A stretch of 64,000 nucleotides of DNA from Escherichia coli (lineage in GTDB: Bacteria; Pseudomonadota; Gammaproteobacteria; Enterobacterales; Enterobacteriaceae), in the NCBI RefSeq assembly GCF_036503815.1, contig NZ_AP027764.1:3596001-3660000 (forward strand), given 5' to 3'. Positions 52,201-60,182 of the stretch are shown in pieces. Made by a program: the position numbers and the translations under genes. Within the stretch, counting starts at the first letter, position 1. Each line of letters starts with the position of its first letter. Below the pieces are notes generated by a model. That model was not told where the DNA came from, ran no database searches, and saw only the letters and a program-made list of their open reading frames with translations.

Positions 52201-53751
52201 GTGAGAACACGACATCTGGTCAGCCTGATTTCGGGAGTACTGATTCTTTCAGTATTACTGCCTGTCGGCTTAAGCATCTGGCTGGCCCATCAGCAAGTAC
52301 AAACATCGTTTATTGAAGAGCTGAATACTTATTCCTCCCGCGTCGCTATTCGGGCCAATAAGGTGGCGATACAAGGGAAAGATGCTCTGCAGGAGCTGGA
52401 AAGGTGGCAAGGTGCGGCCTGTAGCGCAGCCCATCTCATGAAAATGCGTCGGGTATCTTACAGTTATCGCTATATTCAGGAAGTGGTTTATATCGATAAC
52501 AACGTTCCCCAGTGTTCGTCTCTGGAGCATGAAAGCCCGCCCGATACCTTCCCCGAGCCAGGTAAAATTTCGAAAGATGGTTATCGTGTCTGGTTAACAT
52601 CGCATAACGATTTAGGCATTATCCGTTACATGGTCGCCATAGGAACGGCACATTATGTCGTCATGATCGACCCCGCTTCCTTTATTGATGTCATTCCCTA
52701 TAGCTCATGGCAAATTGATGCCGCCATTATTGGCAATGCCCATAATGTTGTCATAACCAGCAGCGATGAAATTGCTCAGGGAATTATTACCAGGCTACAA
52801 AAAACACCCGGTGAGCATATCGAAAATAATGGAATTATTTACGATATCCAGCCCTTCCCGGAGATGAATATTTCGATCATCACCTGGGCTTCAACGAAAA
52901 TGTTGCAGAAAGGCTGGCATCGGCAAGTCTTTATTTGGTTACCGCTCGGGTTGGTGATTGGCCTGCTGGCAGCGATGTTTGTGCTGCGTATTTTGCGCCG
53001 TATCCAGTCACCGCATCATCGGCTGCAGGATGCTATCGAAAATCGTGATATTTGCGTGCACTATCAGCCGATTGTCTCCTTAGCCAATGGCAAAATTGTC
53101 GGTGCTGAGGCACTGGCGCGCTGGCCGCAGACAGACGGTAGTTGGTTGTCACCAGATAGTTTTATTCCGCTGGCACAGCAAACGGGGCTTTCTGAGCCGT
53201 TGACGCTACTGATTATAAAAAGTGTCTTTGAAGATATGGGCGACTGGCTGCGTCAGCATCCGCAGCAGCATATTTCGATCAATCTTGAATCCACCGTACT
53301 CACCTCGGAAAAAATCCCGCAATTGCTGCGTGAAATGATCAATCACTATCAGGTTAATCCCAGACAGATCGCGCTTGAACTCACTGAACGCGAGTTTGCC
53401 GATCCGAAAACCAGCGCCCCGATAATTTCTCGCTACCGGGAGGCGGGCCATGAAATTTATCTCGATGATTTTGGTACGGGGTATTCAAGTTTAAGCTATT
53501 TACAGGATCTGGATGTCGACATTCTGAAGATCGATAAATCTTTCGTTGATGCGCTGGAATATAAAAATGTCACGCCACATATCATCGAAATGGCAAAAAC
53601 ACTGAAACTGAAAATGGTAGCGGAGGGAATCGAAACCAGTAAACAAGAAGAGTGGCTACGCCAGCATGGCGTGCACTACGGCCAGGGCTGGCTCTACAGC
53701 AAGGCATTACCGAAAGAGGATTTCTTACGCTGGGCCGAGCAACATTTGTGA
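52201..53751 (+). CDS. pdeB: PdeB (YlaB), CSS-motif EAL c-di-GMP phosphodiesterase
   Basis: The GTG at 52201 is chosen as start (516 residues, MRTRHLV...) because AAGG lies 8 nt before it but only 2 nt before an in-frame ATG at 52195. A first transmembrane helix (residues ~8-28) leads into a periplasmic CSS-motif sensor domain with PQCSSLEH. A second helix lies near residues 240-265 (FIWLPLGLVIGLLAAMFVL). The cytoplasmic EAL domain follows with EALARW, the NLES segment, ELTERE and YLDDFGTGYSSL. The catalytic set looks complete, so active hydrolysis of c-di-GMP is expected. It could oppose biofilm functions such as the adhesin. Confidence 0.94.
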   Translation: MRTRHLVSLISGVLILSVLLPVGLSIWLAHQQVQTSFIEELNTYSSRVAIRANKVAIQGKDALQELERWQGAACSAAHLMKMRRVSYSYRYIQEVVYIDNNVPQCSSLEHESPPDTFPEPGKISKDGYRVWLTSHNDLGIIRYMVAIGTAHYVVMIDPASFIDVIPYSSWQIDAAIIGNAHNVVITSSDEIAQGIITRLQKTPGEHIENNGIIYDIQPFPEMNISIITWASTKMLQKGWHRQVFIWLPLGLVIGLLAAMFVLRILRRIQSPHHRLQDAIENRDICVHYQPIVSLANGKIVGAEALARWPQTDGSWLSPDSFIPLAQQTGLSEPLTLLIIKSVFEDMGDWLRQHPQQHISINLESTVLTSEKIPQLLREMINHYQVNPRQIALELTEREFADPKTSAPIISRYREAGHEIYLDDFGTGYSSLSYLQDLDVDILKIDKSFVDALEYKNVTPHIIEMAKTLKLKMVAEGIETSKQEEWLRQHGVHYGQGWLYSKALPKEDFLRWAEQHL

Positions 53752-53792
53752 ATTTTTGGGCTGACGGCACGCCGCACAGCCCGTCACGCTAC

Positions 53793-54146
53793 CTATTCGT
53801 CGATGATTGACTCGAATCCGCCATAGATCATTCGCTTGCCATCAAACGGCATGGACTCGCCGAACTCCTTCATCCGTGGGTCCGACATCATCTTTTGATT
53901 AGCAGCGTCGCGGACCTCTTTTGAAGGGTATTCAATCCAGCTAAAGACAACCTCTTCATTCTCTTCCGCTTTCACCGCCATACGAAAATCGGTCACTTTG
54001 CCATCCGGTACATCGCTGGCCCAGCATTCGACAATACGAAGCGCGCCAAACTCTTTAAACAATGGCGCGGCCTTAGCGGCCATTTCCCGATAGGCATCCT
54101 TTTTATCGGCAGGAACGGCAACCACAAAACCATCAACATACTTCAT
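53793..54146 (-). CDS. ybaA: YbaA, DUF1428 protein
   Basis: The 117-residue protein (MKYVDGFVVAVPADKKDAYR) is a DUF1428 member of the dimeric alpha-beta barrel (ferredoxin-like) fold, with conserved ECW (VECWASDVPDG), SWIEYPSKEVRDAAN and MIYGGFE segments. It is cytosolic, with no signal peptide. Length equals E. coli YbaA. Function is not established. It is convergent with pdeB and downstream of ffs on the same strand. Confidence 0.92.
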   Translation of the reverse strand: MKYVDGFVVAVPADKKDAYREMAAKAAPLFKEFGALRIVECWASDVPDGKVTDFRMAVKAEENEEVVFSWIEYPSKEVRDAANQKMMSDPRMKEFGESMPFDGKRMIYGGFESIIDE

Positions 54147-54256
54147 CAGACATACCTCCGAAGCGTCCTGCGCAGCCAGACAATTCTTGCGACGTCAGTT
54201 GTGGTTAAAGTTTAGCCATGTTGGGATTTTTTGACGAAACGGGGGGAGGCAGAAAT

Positions 54257-54370
54257 GGGTGGGGGCCCTGCCAGCTACATCCCGGCACACGCGTCATCTG
54301 CCTTGGCTGCTTCCTTCCGGACCTGACCTGGTAAACAGAGTAGCGTTGCGGGAGAACCAACAGAGCCCCC
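54257..54370 (-). ncRNA. ffs: 4.5S RNA (signal recognition particle RNA)
   Basis: On the minus strand the 114-nt RNA runs from GGGGGCUCUG to GGGCCCCCACCC and folds into the long SRP hairpin. The conserved tip contains GGUCAGGUCCGGAAGGAAGC, the binding site for Ffh. The sequence matches E. coli mature 4.5S RNA in length and termini. It directs co-translational insertion of membrane proteins with Ffh and FtsY. Position between atl and ybaA is the expected one. Confidence 0.97.
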
Positions 54371-54524
54371 ATTGAGAGCGTTGAGAACCAACGCGCAGGC
54401 GCATTATCACTGCTGCCCCGGCTAATTGCAACCCATTGCGTGCCAGATGCTGGTTTCTTGCGCAATGCTGCTTCACTCGGGCGTTTTTCCAGATTATGCT
54501 GAAAAATTACCTCAGGAAGAAAAG

Positions 54525-54836
54525 ATGGAAAAAGAAGATTCATTTCCCCAACGCGTCTGGCAAATCGTAGCCGCTATTCCCGAAGGCTATGTCACCACTT
54601 ACGGTGATGTCGCGAAATTGGCGGGATCGCCCCGCGCCGCGCGCCAGGTAGGTGGTGTGTTAAAGCGTCTCCCGGAAGGCAGCACCTTGCCCTGGCACCG
54701 GGTGGTTAATCGCCACGGCACCATTTCGCTAACCGGACCAGATTTACAGCGTCAGCGACAAGCATTACTGGCAGAAGGCGTGATGGTATCGGGAAGCGGA
54801 CAAATCGACTTACAGCGTTATCGCTGGAACTACTAA
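54525..54836 (+). CDS. atl: Atl (YbaZ), alkyltransferase-like DNA-binding protein
   Basis: The protein binds O6-alkylguanine by base flipping and hands the lesion to nucleotide-excision repair, without alkyl transfer. In the MGMT-like fold the catalytic Cys of PCHRV is replaced by Trp (LPWHRVVNRHG), the defining feature of Atl. The start at ATG 54525 (MEKEDSFPQRVW) gives 103 residues and is preceded by AGGAAG. An in-frame ATG at 54447 gives the 129-residue form annotated in K-12 but lacks an equally good ribosome site. It is divergent from ffs. Confidence 0.92.
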   Translation: MEKEDSFPQRVWQIVAAIPEGYVTTYGDVAKLAGSPRAARQVGGVLKRLPEGSTLPWHRVVNRHGTISLTGPDLQRQRQALLAEGVMVSGSGQIDLQRYRWNY

Positions 54837-54866
54837 CCCTCTCCGGGCGGAGAGGGTTAACTTCGT

Positions 54867-55439
54867 TTAATATTGCGTAGGAGCCGGAACTGCCGAAGAC
54901 GGATTCACCTGGGTTGGTGAGGTCGAAGGTACGGTAGTCGTTGCGCCACCGCTGGCCTGAACCGGCACGGCGGTTTGCTGCACCGGCACCAATGTCAGGT
55001 CAGCTTTAGTTCCGCCCTGGTTGATCACCGGCTGAACGGTATCGGTAATAAATACCAGTTTGTCATTCACGGTAATCGCCGCACTCAACAGAATACGCGC
55101 GTTCGGCTGAACATCTGCCGGGTTAAATGGCAGAACAAAGCTGAATGGTGACTGTTTACCTTCAGTACGCACCGCTTTCTGCGCCAGTACTTTTGACGGT
55201 GCATCGGCTAATGATGCGTCAGAAAGTGTCACGGTCAGCACGGCATCAGGCGGCAGTGCGACTTTCTGACGGATCCAGACGGTACCGGAAACATTCGGTT
55301 GCTGGATAGCAGGTTGCTGTGTTGCTGAAATAGACGTATTTGCAGCCGGTGCTGGCGTCTGAATATCCGCGCTTTTATCTGCGCAAGCCGCCAACGCAAT
55401 CGCAACCGCTAAACCACTGGCCATGTGCACGAGTTTCAT
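54867..55439 (-). CDS. ybaY: YbaY, outer-membrane lipoprotein
   Basis: The 190-residue precursor has a lipoprotein signal peptide with lipobox LAAC (Cys at residue 19). The residue after Cys is Ala, so outer-membrane sorting is expected. A Thr/Pro/Gln-rich linker leads to a beta-rich YbaY/META-related domain (VSGTVWIRQKVALPPDAVL ... NARILLSAAITVNDKLVF). The tail is low-complexity and Thr/Pro/Ser-rich. Its length matches E. coli YbaY; function is not established. It diverges from tesB. Confidence 0.92.
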   Translation of the reverse strand: MKLVHMASGLAVAIALAACADKSADIQTPAPAANTSISATQQPAIQQPNVSGTVWIRQKVALPPDAVLTVTLSDASLADAPSKVLAQKAVRTEGKQSPFSFVLPFNPADVQPNARILLSAAITVNDKLVFITDTVQPVINQGGTKADLTLVPVQQTAVPVQASGGATTTVPSTSPTQVNPSSAVPAPTQY

Positions 55440-55656
55440 TCACTTCTCCTTATTATCAATGCACCAGCGGGCTAACTTTCCTCGCCGGAAGAGTGGTTAA
55501 CAAAATAGTAACGTCAACAAGTGTGGCACACATCACGCATTTCTGCCTGTAATTGGCTAGTAATTCAGACTATTGCACCCATCGGACCAGTGGCAAATTT
55601 GCGTTATACTCAACTCACTTTGGCTTGCTGCGGCAGCTATGTTACTGGAGAGTTAT

Positions 55657-56517
55657 ATGAGTCAGGCGCTAAAAAACTTACTGACATTGTTAAATCTGGA
55701 AAAAATTGAGGAAGGACTCTTTCGCGGCCAGAGTGAAGATTTAGGTTTACGCCAGGTGTTTGGCGGCCAGGTCGTGGGTCAGGCCTTGTATGCTGCAAAA
55801 GAGACTGTCCCTGAAGAGCGGCTGGTCCATTCGTTTCACAGCTACTTTCTTCGCCCAGGCGACAGTAAGAAGCCGATTATTTATGATGTCGAAACGTTGC
55901 GTGACGGTAACAGCTTCAGCGCCCGCCGGGTTGCTGCTATTCAAAACGGTAAACCGATTTTCTATATGACAGCCTCTTTCCAGGCTCCGGAAGCGGGTTT
56001 CGAACATCAAAAAGCTATGCCACCCGCACCCGCACCTGATGGCCTGCCTTCAGAAACGCAAATCGCCCAATCGCTGGCGCACCTGCTGCCGCCAGTGCTG
56101 AAAGATAAATTCATCTGCGATCGTCCGCTGGAAGTCCGTCCGGTGGAGTTTCATAACCCACTGAAAGGGCATGTCGCAGAACCACATCGTCAGGTGTGGA
56201 TCCGCGCAAATGGTAGCGTACCGGATGATCTGCGTGTTCATCAGTATCTGCTCGGTTACGCTTCTGATCTTAACTTCCTGCCGGTAGCTTTACAGCCGCA
56301 CGGCATCGGTTTTCTCGAACCAGGGATTCAGATAGCAACCATCGACCATTCCATGTGGTTCCATCGCCCGTTTAATTTGAATGAATGGCTGCTGTATAGC
56401 GTGGAGAGCACCTCGGCGTCCAGCGCACGCGGCTTTGTGCGCGGTGAGTTTTATACCCAGGACGGCGTGCTGATTGCCTCGACCGTTCAGGAAGGGGTAA
56501 TGCGTAATCACAATTAA
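55657..56517 (+). CDS. tesB: Acyl-CoA thioesterase II
   Basis: The 286-residue cytosolic enzyme hydrolyses a broad range of medium- and long-chain acyl-CoAs. It is a double hot-dog protein. The N-terminal hot-dog contains RGQSEDLGLRQVFGGQVVGQAL and VHSFHSYFLRPGD, and the C-terminal half carries the catalytic-region LGYASDLNFLP and IDHSMWFHRPF. Start ATG 55657 (MSQALKNLL) follows CTGGAGAG; the longer upstream frame is not conserved. Length equals E. coli TesB. It converges with amtB at a bidirectional terminator. Confidence 0.96.
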   Translation: MSQALKNLLTLLNLEKIEEGLFRGQSEDLGLRQVFGGQVVGQALYAAKETVPEERLVHSFHSYFLRPGDSKKPIIYDVETLRDGNSFSARRVAAIQNGKPIFYMTASFQAPEAGFEHQKAMPPAPAPDGLPSETQIAQSLAHLLPPVLKDKFICDRPLEVRPVEFHNPLKGHVAEPHRQVWIRANGSVPDDLRVHQYLLGYASDLNFLPVALQPHGIGFLEPGIQIATIDHSMWFHRPFNLNEWLLYSVESTSASSARGFVRGEFYTQDGVLIASTVQEGVMRNHN

Positions 56518-56556
56518 AAAAAAAGCCGGAGGTGAAAACCGTCCGGCTGTTTTTTG
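56518..56556. terminator. Bidirectional terminator between tesB and amtB
   Basis: The stem AGCCGGA / TCCGGCT extended by GGT/ACC inside is flanked on the left by an A-run and on the right by GTTTTTT. It therefore has a U-tract on either strand and can end both tesB and the convergent glnK-amtB transcript. Confidence 0.88.
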
Positions 56557-56565
56557 CAGTGCTTA

Positions 56566-57852
56566 TTACGCGTTATAGGCATTTTCGCCGTGGCTGTTGA
56601 CGTCCAACCCTTCTCGCTCCTGTTCTTCCGGTACACGCAGACCAACCGTCAGATCCGCCAGTTTGTAGCCAATAAACGCCACCACACCGGACCAGACAAT
56701 CGTAATGGCAATGCTTTCCAGCTGTACCAGCAACTGATGGCCCATCGTCACACCTTCAGCGAAGCCCACTCCGCCCAGCGAACTGGCGGCAAAAATCCCA
56801 GTCATGATACAGCCGACAATGCCACAAACGCCGTGCACACCGAAGACATCACAGGGATCATCCACCCGCAGCAAGCGTTTGAGCATGGTAACGCCCCACA
56901 AGCCCGCCAGACCAGCGACTACGCCGATAATCAACGCGCCGCCAACACCAATGTAGCCACAGGCTGGCGTCACGCCGACCAGACCGGCAATCGCGCCTGA
57001 ACACGCTCCCAGCAGTGAAGGCTTACCACGCAGCGCCCATTCACCGAAGATCCAGCCAAGAATTGCCGCCGCAGTTGCGACCACAGTATTCACAAATGCC
57101 AGTGCTGCAATTTCATTCGCCGTGCCCGCTGACCCGGCATTAAAGCCAAACCAGCCGATATAGAGAATGGCAGTGCCGGTAAAGACCATCGGCAGGTTGT
57201 GCGGTTTAAACGCCTCTTTGCCGAAGCCCACGCGTTTACCAATTAGATATGCGCCCACCAGACCTGCAATAGCGGCGTTAATGTGCACCACCGTGCCACC
57301 CGCAAAATCCAGCGCACCGTGAGAAGCCAGCAAACCGCCGCCCCAGACCATATGCGCAATCGGAATGTAAGAAAGCGTCAGCCACACCACCACGAAAATC
57401 AGCACAGCTGAGAAGCGGATCCGTTCCGCCAGCGCCCCGACGATCAAGCCTACGGTAATGCAGGCAAACGATCCCTGAAACGCCACGTGGATATACTGAT
57501 AAATGCTGCCCATCACCGCCGTCAGTTCGATGTTTTTCAGCATCAACCAGTTAATGTTGCCAAAGAAGTTGTTGCCCTCACCAAACGCCAGCGAGTAACC
57601 GTAAACCACCCAGAGAATACAGACCAGTGCAAACGTCACCGTCACCTGCGTCAGCATCGACAGCACGTTTTTGCCGCGAATTAACCCACCGTAAAACAGG
57701 GCAATCCCCGGAATAGTCATAAACAGCACCAGCGCAGTACAAATCATCATAAACGCATTGTCGGCTTTATCGGCCACCGCAGGTGCAGCCATTACCAGTC
57801 CCGGCAGCATCGCCAGTGAAGTAAGCCCAGTTTTTATCGTCGCTATCTTCAT
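56566..57852 (-). CDS. amtB: Ammonium channel AmtB
   Basis: The 428-residue precursor has a cleavable signal peptide (about 22 residues, ending VMAAPAVA) and 11 transmembrane helices of the mature Amt/Rh channel. The pore histidines sit in the segments GGTVVHINAA and GVHGVCG, and the extracellular aromatic gate is in FQGSFA. It conducts ammonium and is blocked by GlnK when nitrogen is sufficient. It follows glnK by 29 nt in the same operon. Length equals E. coli AmtB. Confidence 0.96.
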   Translation of the reverse strand: MKIATIKTGLTSLAMLPGLVMAAPAVADKADNAFMMICTALVLFMTIPGIALFYGGLIRGKNVLSMLTQVTVTFALVCILWVVYGYSLAFGEGNNFFGNINWLMLKNIELTAVMGSIYQYIHVAFQGSFACITVGLIVGALAERIRFSAVLIFVVVWLTLSYIPIAHMVWGGGLLASHGALDFAGGTVVHINAAIAGLVGAYLIGKRVGFGKEAFKPHNLPMVFTGTAILYIGWFGFNAGSAGTANEIAALAFVNTVVATAAAILGWIFGEWALRGKPSLLGACSGAIAGLVGVTPACGYIGVGGALIIGVVAGLAGLWGVTMLKRLLRVDDPCDVFGVHGVCGIVGCIMTGIFAASSLGGVGFAEGVTMGHQLLVQLESIAITIVWSGVVAFIGYKLADLTVGLRVPEEQEREGLDVNSHGENAYNA

Positions 57853-57881
57853 TTTTCGTTCCTGTTGCTGTGTGCCAGAGA

Positions 57882-58220
57882 TTACAGCGCCGCTTCGTCG
57901 GCTTCGCCGGTACGAATACGAATGACGCGTTGCAATTCAGCGACGAAGATTTTGCCGTCGCCAATTTTTCCGGTGTAAGCCGCCTTGCTGACGATATCGA
58001 TCACTTCATCGAGTTGGTCATCAGCAATCGCCACATCAATTTTTACTTTTGGCAGAAAGTTGACGCTGTATTCCGCCCCCCGGTACAGCTCGGCATGCCC
58101 TTTCTGACGCCCGAAACCTTTCACTTCGGTGACGGTCAGGCCCTGAATACCAATGGAAGATAACGATTCACGAACGTCTTCCAGCTTGAATGGTTTGATT
58201 ATCACGGTCACCAGCTTCAT
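57882..58220 (-). CDS. glnK: PII signalling protein GlnK
   Basis: The 112-residue trimeric PII protein starts at ATG 58220 (MKLVTVIIKPFKLEDV). The uridylylated tyrosine Y51 lies in the T-loop (GHAELYRGAEYSVNF), and the C-terminal block VIRIRTGEADEAAL is typical. Unmodified GlnK plugs AmtB. The upstream in-frame extension overlaps the promoter and is not coding. It is first gene of glnK-amtB, driven by a sigma-54 promoter. Confidence 0.97.
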   Translation of the reverse strand: MKLVTVIIKPFKLEDVRESLSSIGIQGLTVTEVKGFGRQKGHAELYRGAEYSVNFLPKVKIDVAIADDQLDEVIDIVSKAAYTGKIGDGKIFVAELQRVIRIRTGEADEAAL

Positions 58221-58272
58221 AGATCCCCTCCGGTCAGAATTCGGTAATGGTTCTGCTACACGAATAAGGTAT

Positions 58273-58288
58273 TGCAAGCGGTGTGCCA
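58273..58288 (-). promoter_or_regulatory. Sigma-54 promoter of glnK-amtB
   Basis: On the minus strand TGGCAC (58288-58283) and TTGCA (58277-58273) are separated by 5 bp, the -24/-12 arrangement of RpoN promoters. It lies about 53 nt before the glnK start. NtrC-site-like GTGC/GCAC inverted elements lie upstream around 58350-58380, but exact sites are uncertain. Nitrogen-limitation control is established for this operon. Confidence 0.92.
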
Positions 58289-58400
58289 GAAATGAAAAAC
58301 GAGAAAGAGAGCAGGAAGTTAAGAAGATTGAAAACAAAAACGCACTATGACAGTGCACAGTGCGTTACATTTTTGCACCAACGATGAAATATTGCGCTAT

Positions 58401-60182
58401 TCAGGCGCTCAATGACTCCTCTTCACGCACGCTGGCTGCCAGCTCTTCGCCCGCAAGTTGCAGTTGATACATCTGCCAGTAGCGCCCCTGGGCGGCCAGC
58501 AGTTGCTGGTGAGTCCCCTGTTCCACAGCCTGACCACGATGAAGCACCAGAATGGTGTCGGCATCGACAATGGTCGATAAGCGGTGAGCAATCACCACAA
58601 GCGTAGTGTGTTCACGCACCGCCGCCAGTGCGTGTTGAATCGCCTGTTCAGTACCGGAGTCAATGCTGGCGGTTGCCTCATCAAGAATCAGGATTTGCGG
58701 CGTCTCCACCAGCACACGAGCCAGTGCCAGTAGTTGCTTCTGCCCAACCGAAAGATTATTCCCCTGCTCGCCCAGCGGCGTATAAATACCATCACTCATG
58801 CTGCGCGCCAGCTCCGCCAGTTGCACGGTTTCCAGCGCCTGCCAGACGCGTTCTTCGGAGATATCACGTCCCAGCGTCACGTTGGCGAGGAATGTATCCG
58901 CCAGCACTACCGGATCTTGCTGCACCATTGCCACGCCCTGGCGCAGCGCGCTGTGACTTAGCGAACTTAACGGACGACCATCAAGGCGAATATCACCTTC
59001 CGTTAGCGGGTAATAGCCCATCAATAAACTGGCGAGGGTGCTTTTGCCACTGCCGGTATGCCCGACCAGCGCCACAAAGTTACGCGAAGGCACAGAGAGA
59101 TTAATGTTCTTTAGCACCAGATTGTCATCGCGATAAGCAAATGACACGTTATCGACTTCGATGGTGCCGCTCTGTAACGGGCGATCATCATTGCCATATT
59201 GCTGGCGTGGCCCGTCCATCAGCTCAAACACGCGCTCACCAGCAACAACAGCCTGTTGCAGCATCGCCTGCTGCGTGGTCAGTTCGATTAAGGGTTCGTT
59301 AAGTCGCCCAAGATAGCTGATAAACGCATACAGCACGCCCACTTCAATGGTGCCGCTGGCAGAGAAGCCAAACAGCATCAACAAGCCACAAAGAATGAGC
59401 GAAGAAAAGAGACTCAGCAGGGGCCGCAGTAAAAAACCGTCGAGGCGCAGGGTTTGCATCCTCGCCATATAGTGTGAACGACTGGCCTCGCCCATACGTT
59501 CGCCAAATCGCGCCTGCTGACGAAACTGCTGGATGACGCTCATGCCGTTGATGATTTCGTTAAAGCCGTCGTTGATATCCGCCAGATAAGCGCGCACACG
59601 GCGGACAATTGGCGTGCTGTAACGCTGGTATATCACCATCACCACCAGCACCACCGGGAAAATCATTATCGCCACCAGCGCCATTCGCCAGTCGAGACTA
59701 AACATCGCCACCAGCATCGCACCCACCAGGGCGGCGCTACGCAGGACCGTTGCCACTACGGTAACGTAGAGGTCGCGGATCACTTCAGTATCATTGGTAA
59801 CGCGGGAAATCACCTGCCCGACCGGCTGAGTATCAAACTCACTCAACGGTTGGCGTAACGCAGCATCCATCACGTCGGTACGCAACTGTTGCACTACACC
59901 TACTGCCGCCCGATTAAACAGCAGCGACTGCGCGTAATGTAGCCCGGCGGCAAACAGTTGTAGCCCAACATACGCCGCAGCCAGCCCGGCAACCACTTTC
60001 AACGGCAGGTTATTTTTCGCCACCATATTGTCGATAAAATAGCTGATAAGCAGCGGCCCGCTGACTTCTGCCGCCGCCGCAACCCACATCATCAGGACCG
60101 CAATCCCCAACGGTTTACGCCACGGCGAACCGTACGCTAACAGGCGCTTGAGAGTCGGCCACAGTTGGGTAAAACTACGCAT
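58401..60182 (-). CDS. mdlB: MdlB, ABC-type multidrug/lipid exporter half-transporter
   Basis: The 593-residue protein has six transmembrane helices (residues ~20-310) and an ATP-binding domain. Walker A is GHTGSGKST, the signature is LSVGQKQ (non-canonical V for the first G of GGQ), and Walker B is LILDEATAS with its catalytic Glu. The start at ATG 60182 (MRSFTQLWPTLKRL) matches the family, and the mdlA stop lies inside the first codons (8-nt overlap), so the genes are coupled. It is expected to form a heterodimer with MdlA. The substrate is not established. The asymmetric ATP sites are described in the findings. Confidence 0.93.
   Translation of the reverse strand: MRSFTQLWPTLKRLLAYGSPWRKPLGIAVLMMWVAAAAEVSGPLLISYFIDNMVAKNNLPLKVVAGLAAAYVGLQLFAAGLHYAQSLLFNRAAVGVVQQLRTDVMDAALRQPLSEFDTQPVGQVISRVTNDTEVIRDLYVTVVATVLRSAALVGAMLVAMFSLDWRMALVAIMIFPVVLVVMVIYQRYSTPIVRRVRAYLADINDGFNEIINGMSVIQQFRQQARFGERMGEASRSHYMARMQTLRLDGFLLRPLLSLFSSLILCGLLMLFGFSASGTIEVGVLYAFISYLGRLNEPLIELTTQQAMLQQAVVAGERVFELMDGPRQQYGNDDRPLQSGTIEVDNVSFAYRDDNLVLKNINLSVPSRNFVALVGHTGSGKSTLASLLMGYYPLTEGDIRLDGRPLSSLSHSALRQGVAMVQQDPVVLADTFLANVTLGRDISEERVWQALETVQLAELARSMSDGIYTPLGEQGNNLSVGQKQLLALARVLVETPQILILDEATASIDSGTEQAIQHALAAVREHTTLVVIAHRLSTIVDADTILVLHRGQAVEQGTHQQLLAAQGRYWQMYQLQLAGEELAASVREEESLSA

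Noticed and set aside
54205..54543. Minus-strand 112-codon frame over the ffs region
   Set aside because: It overlaps the 4.5S RNA gene and the atl start; the RNA explains the sequence and the translation has no family features.
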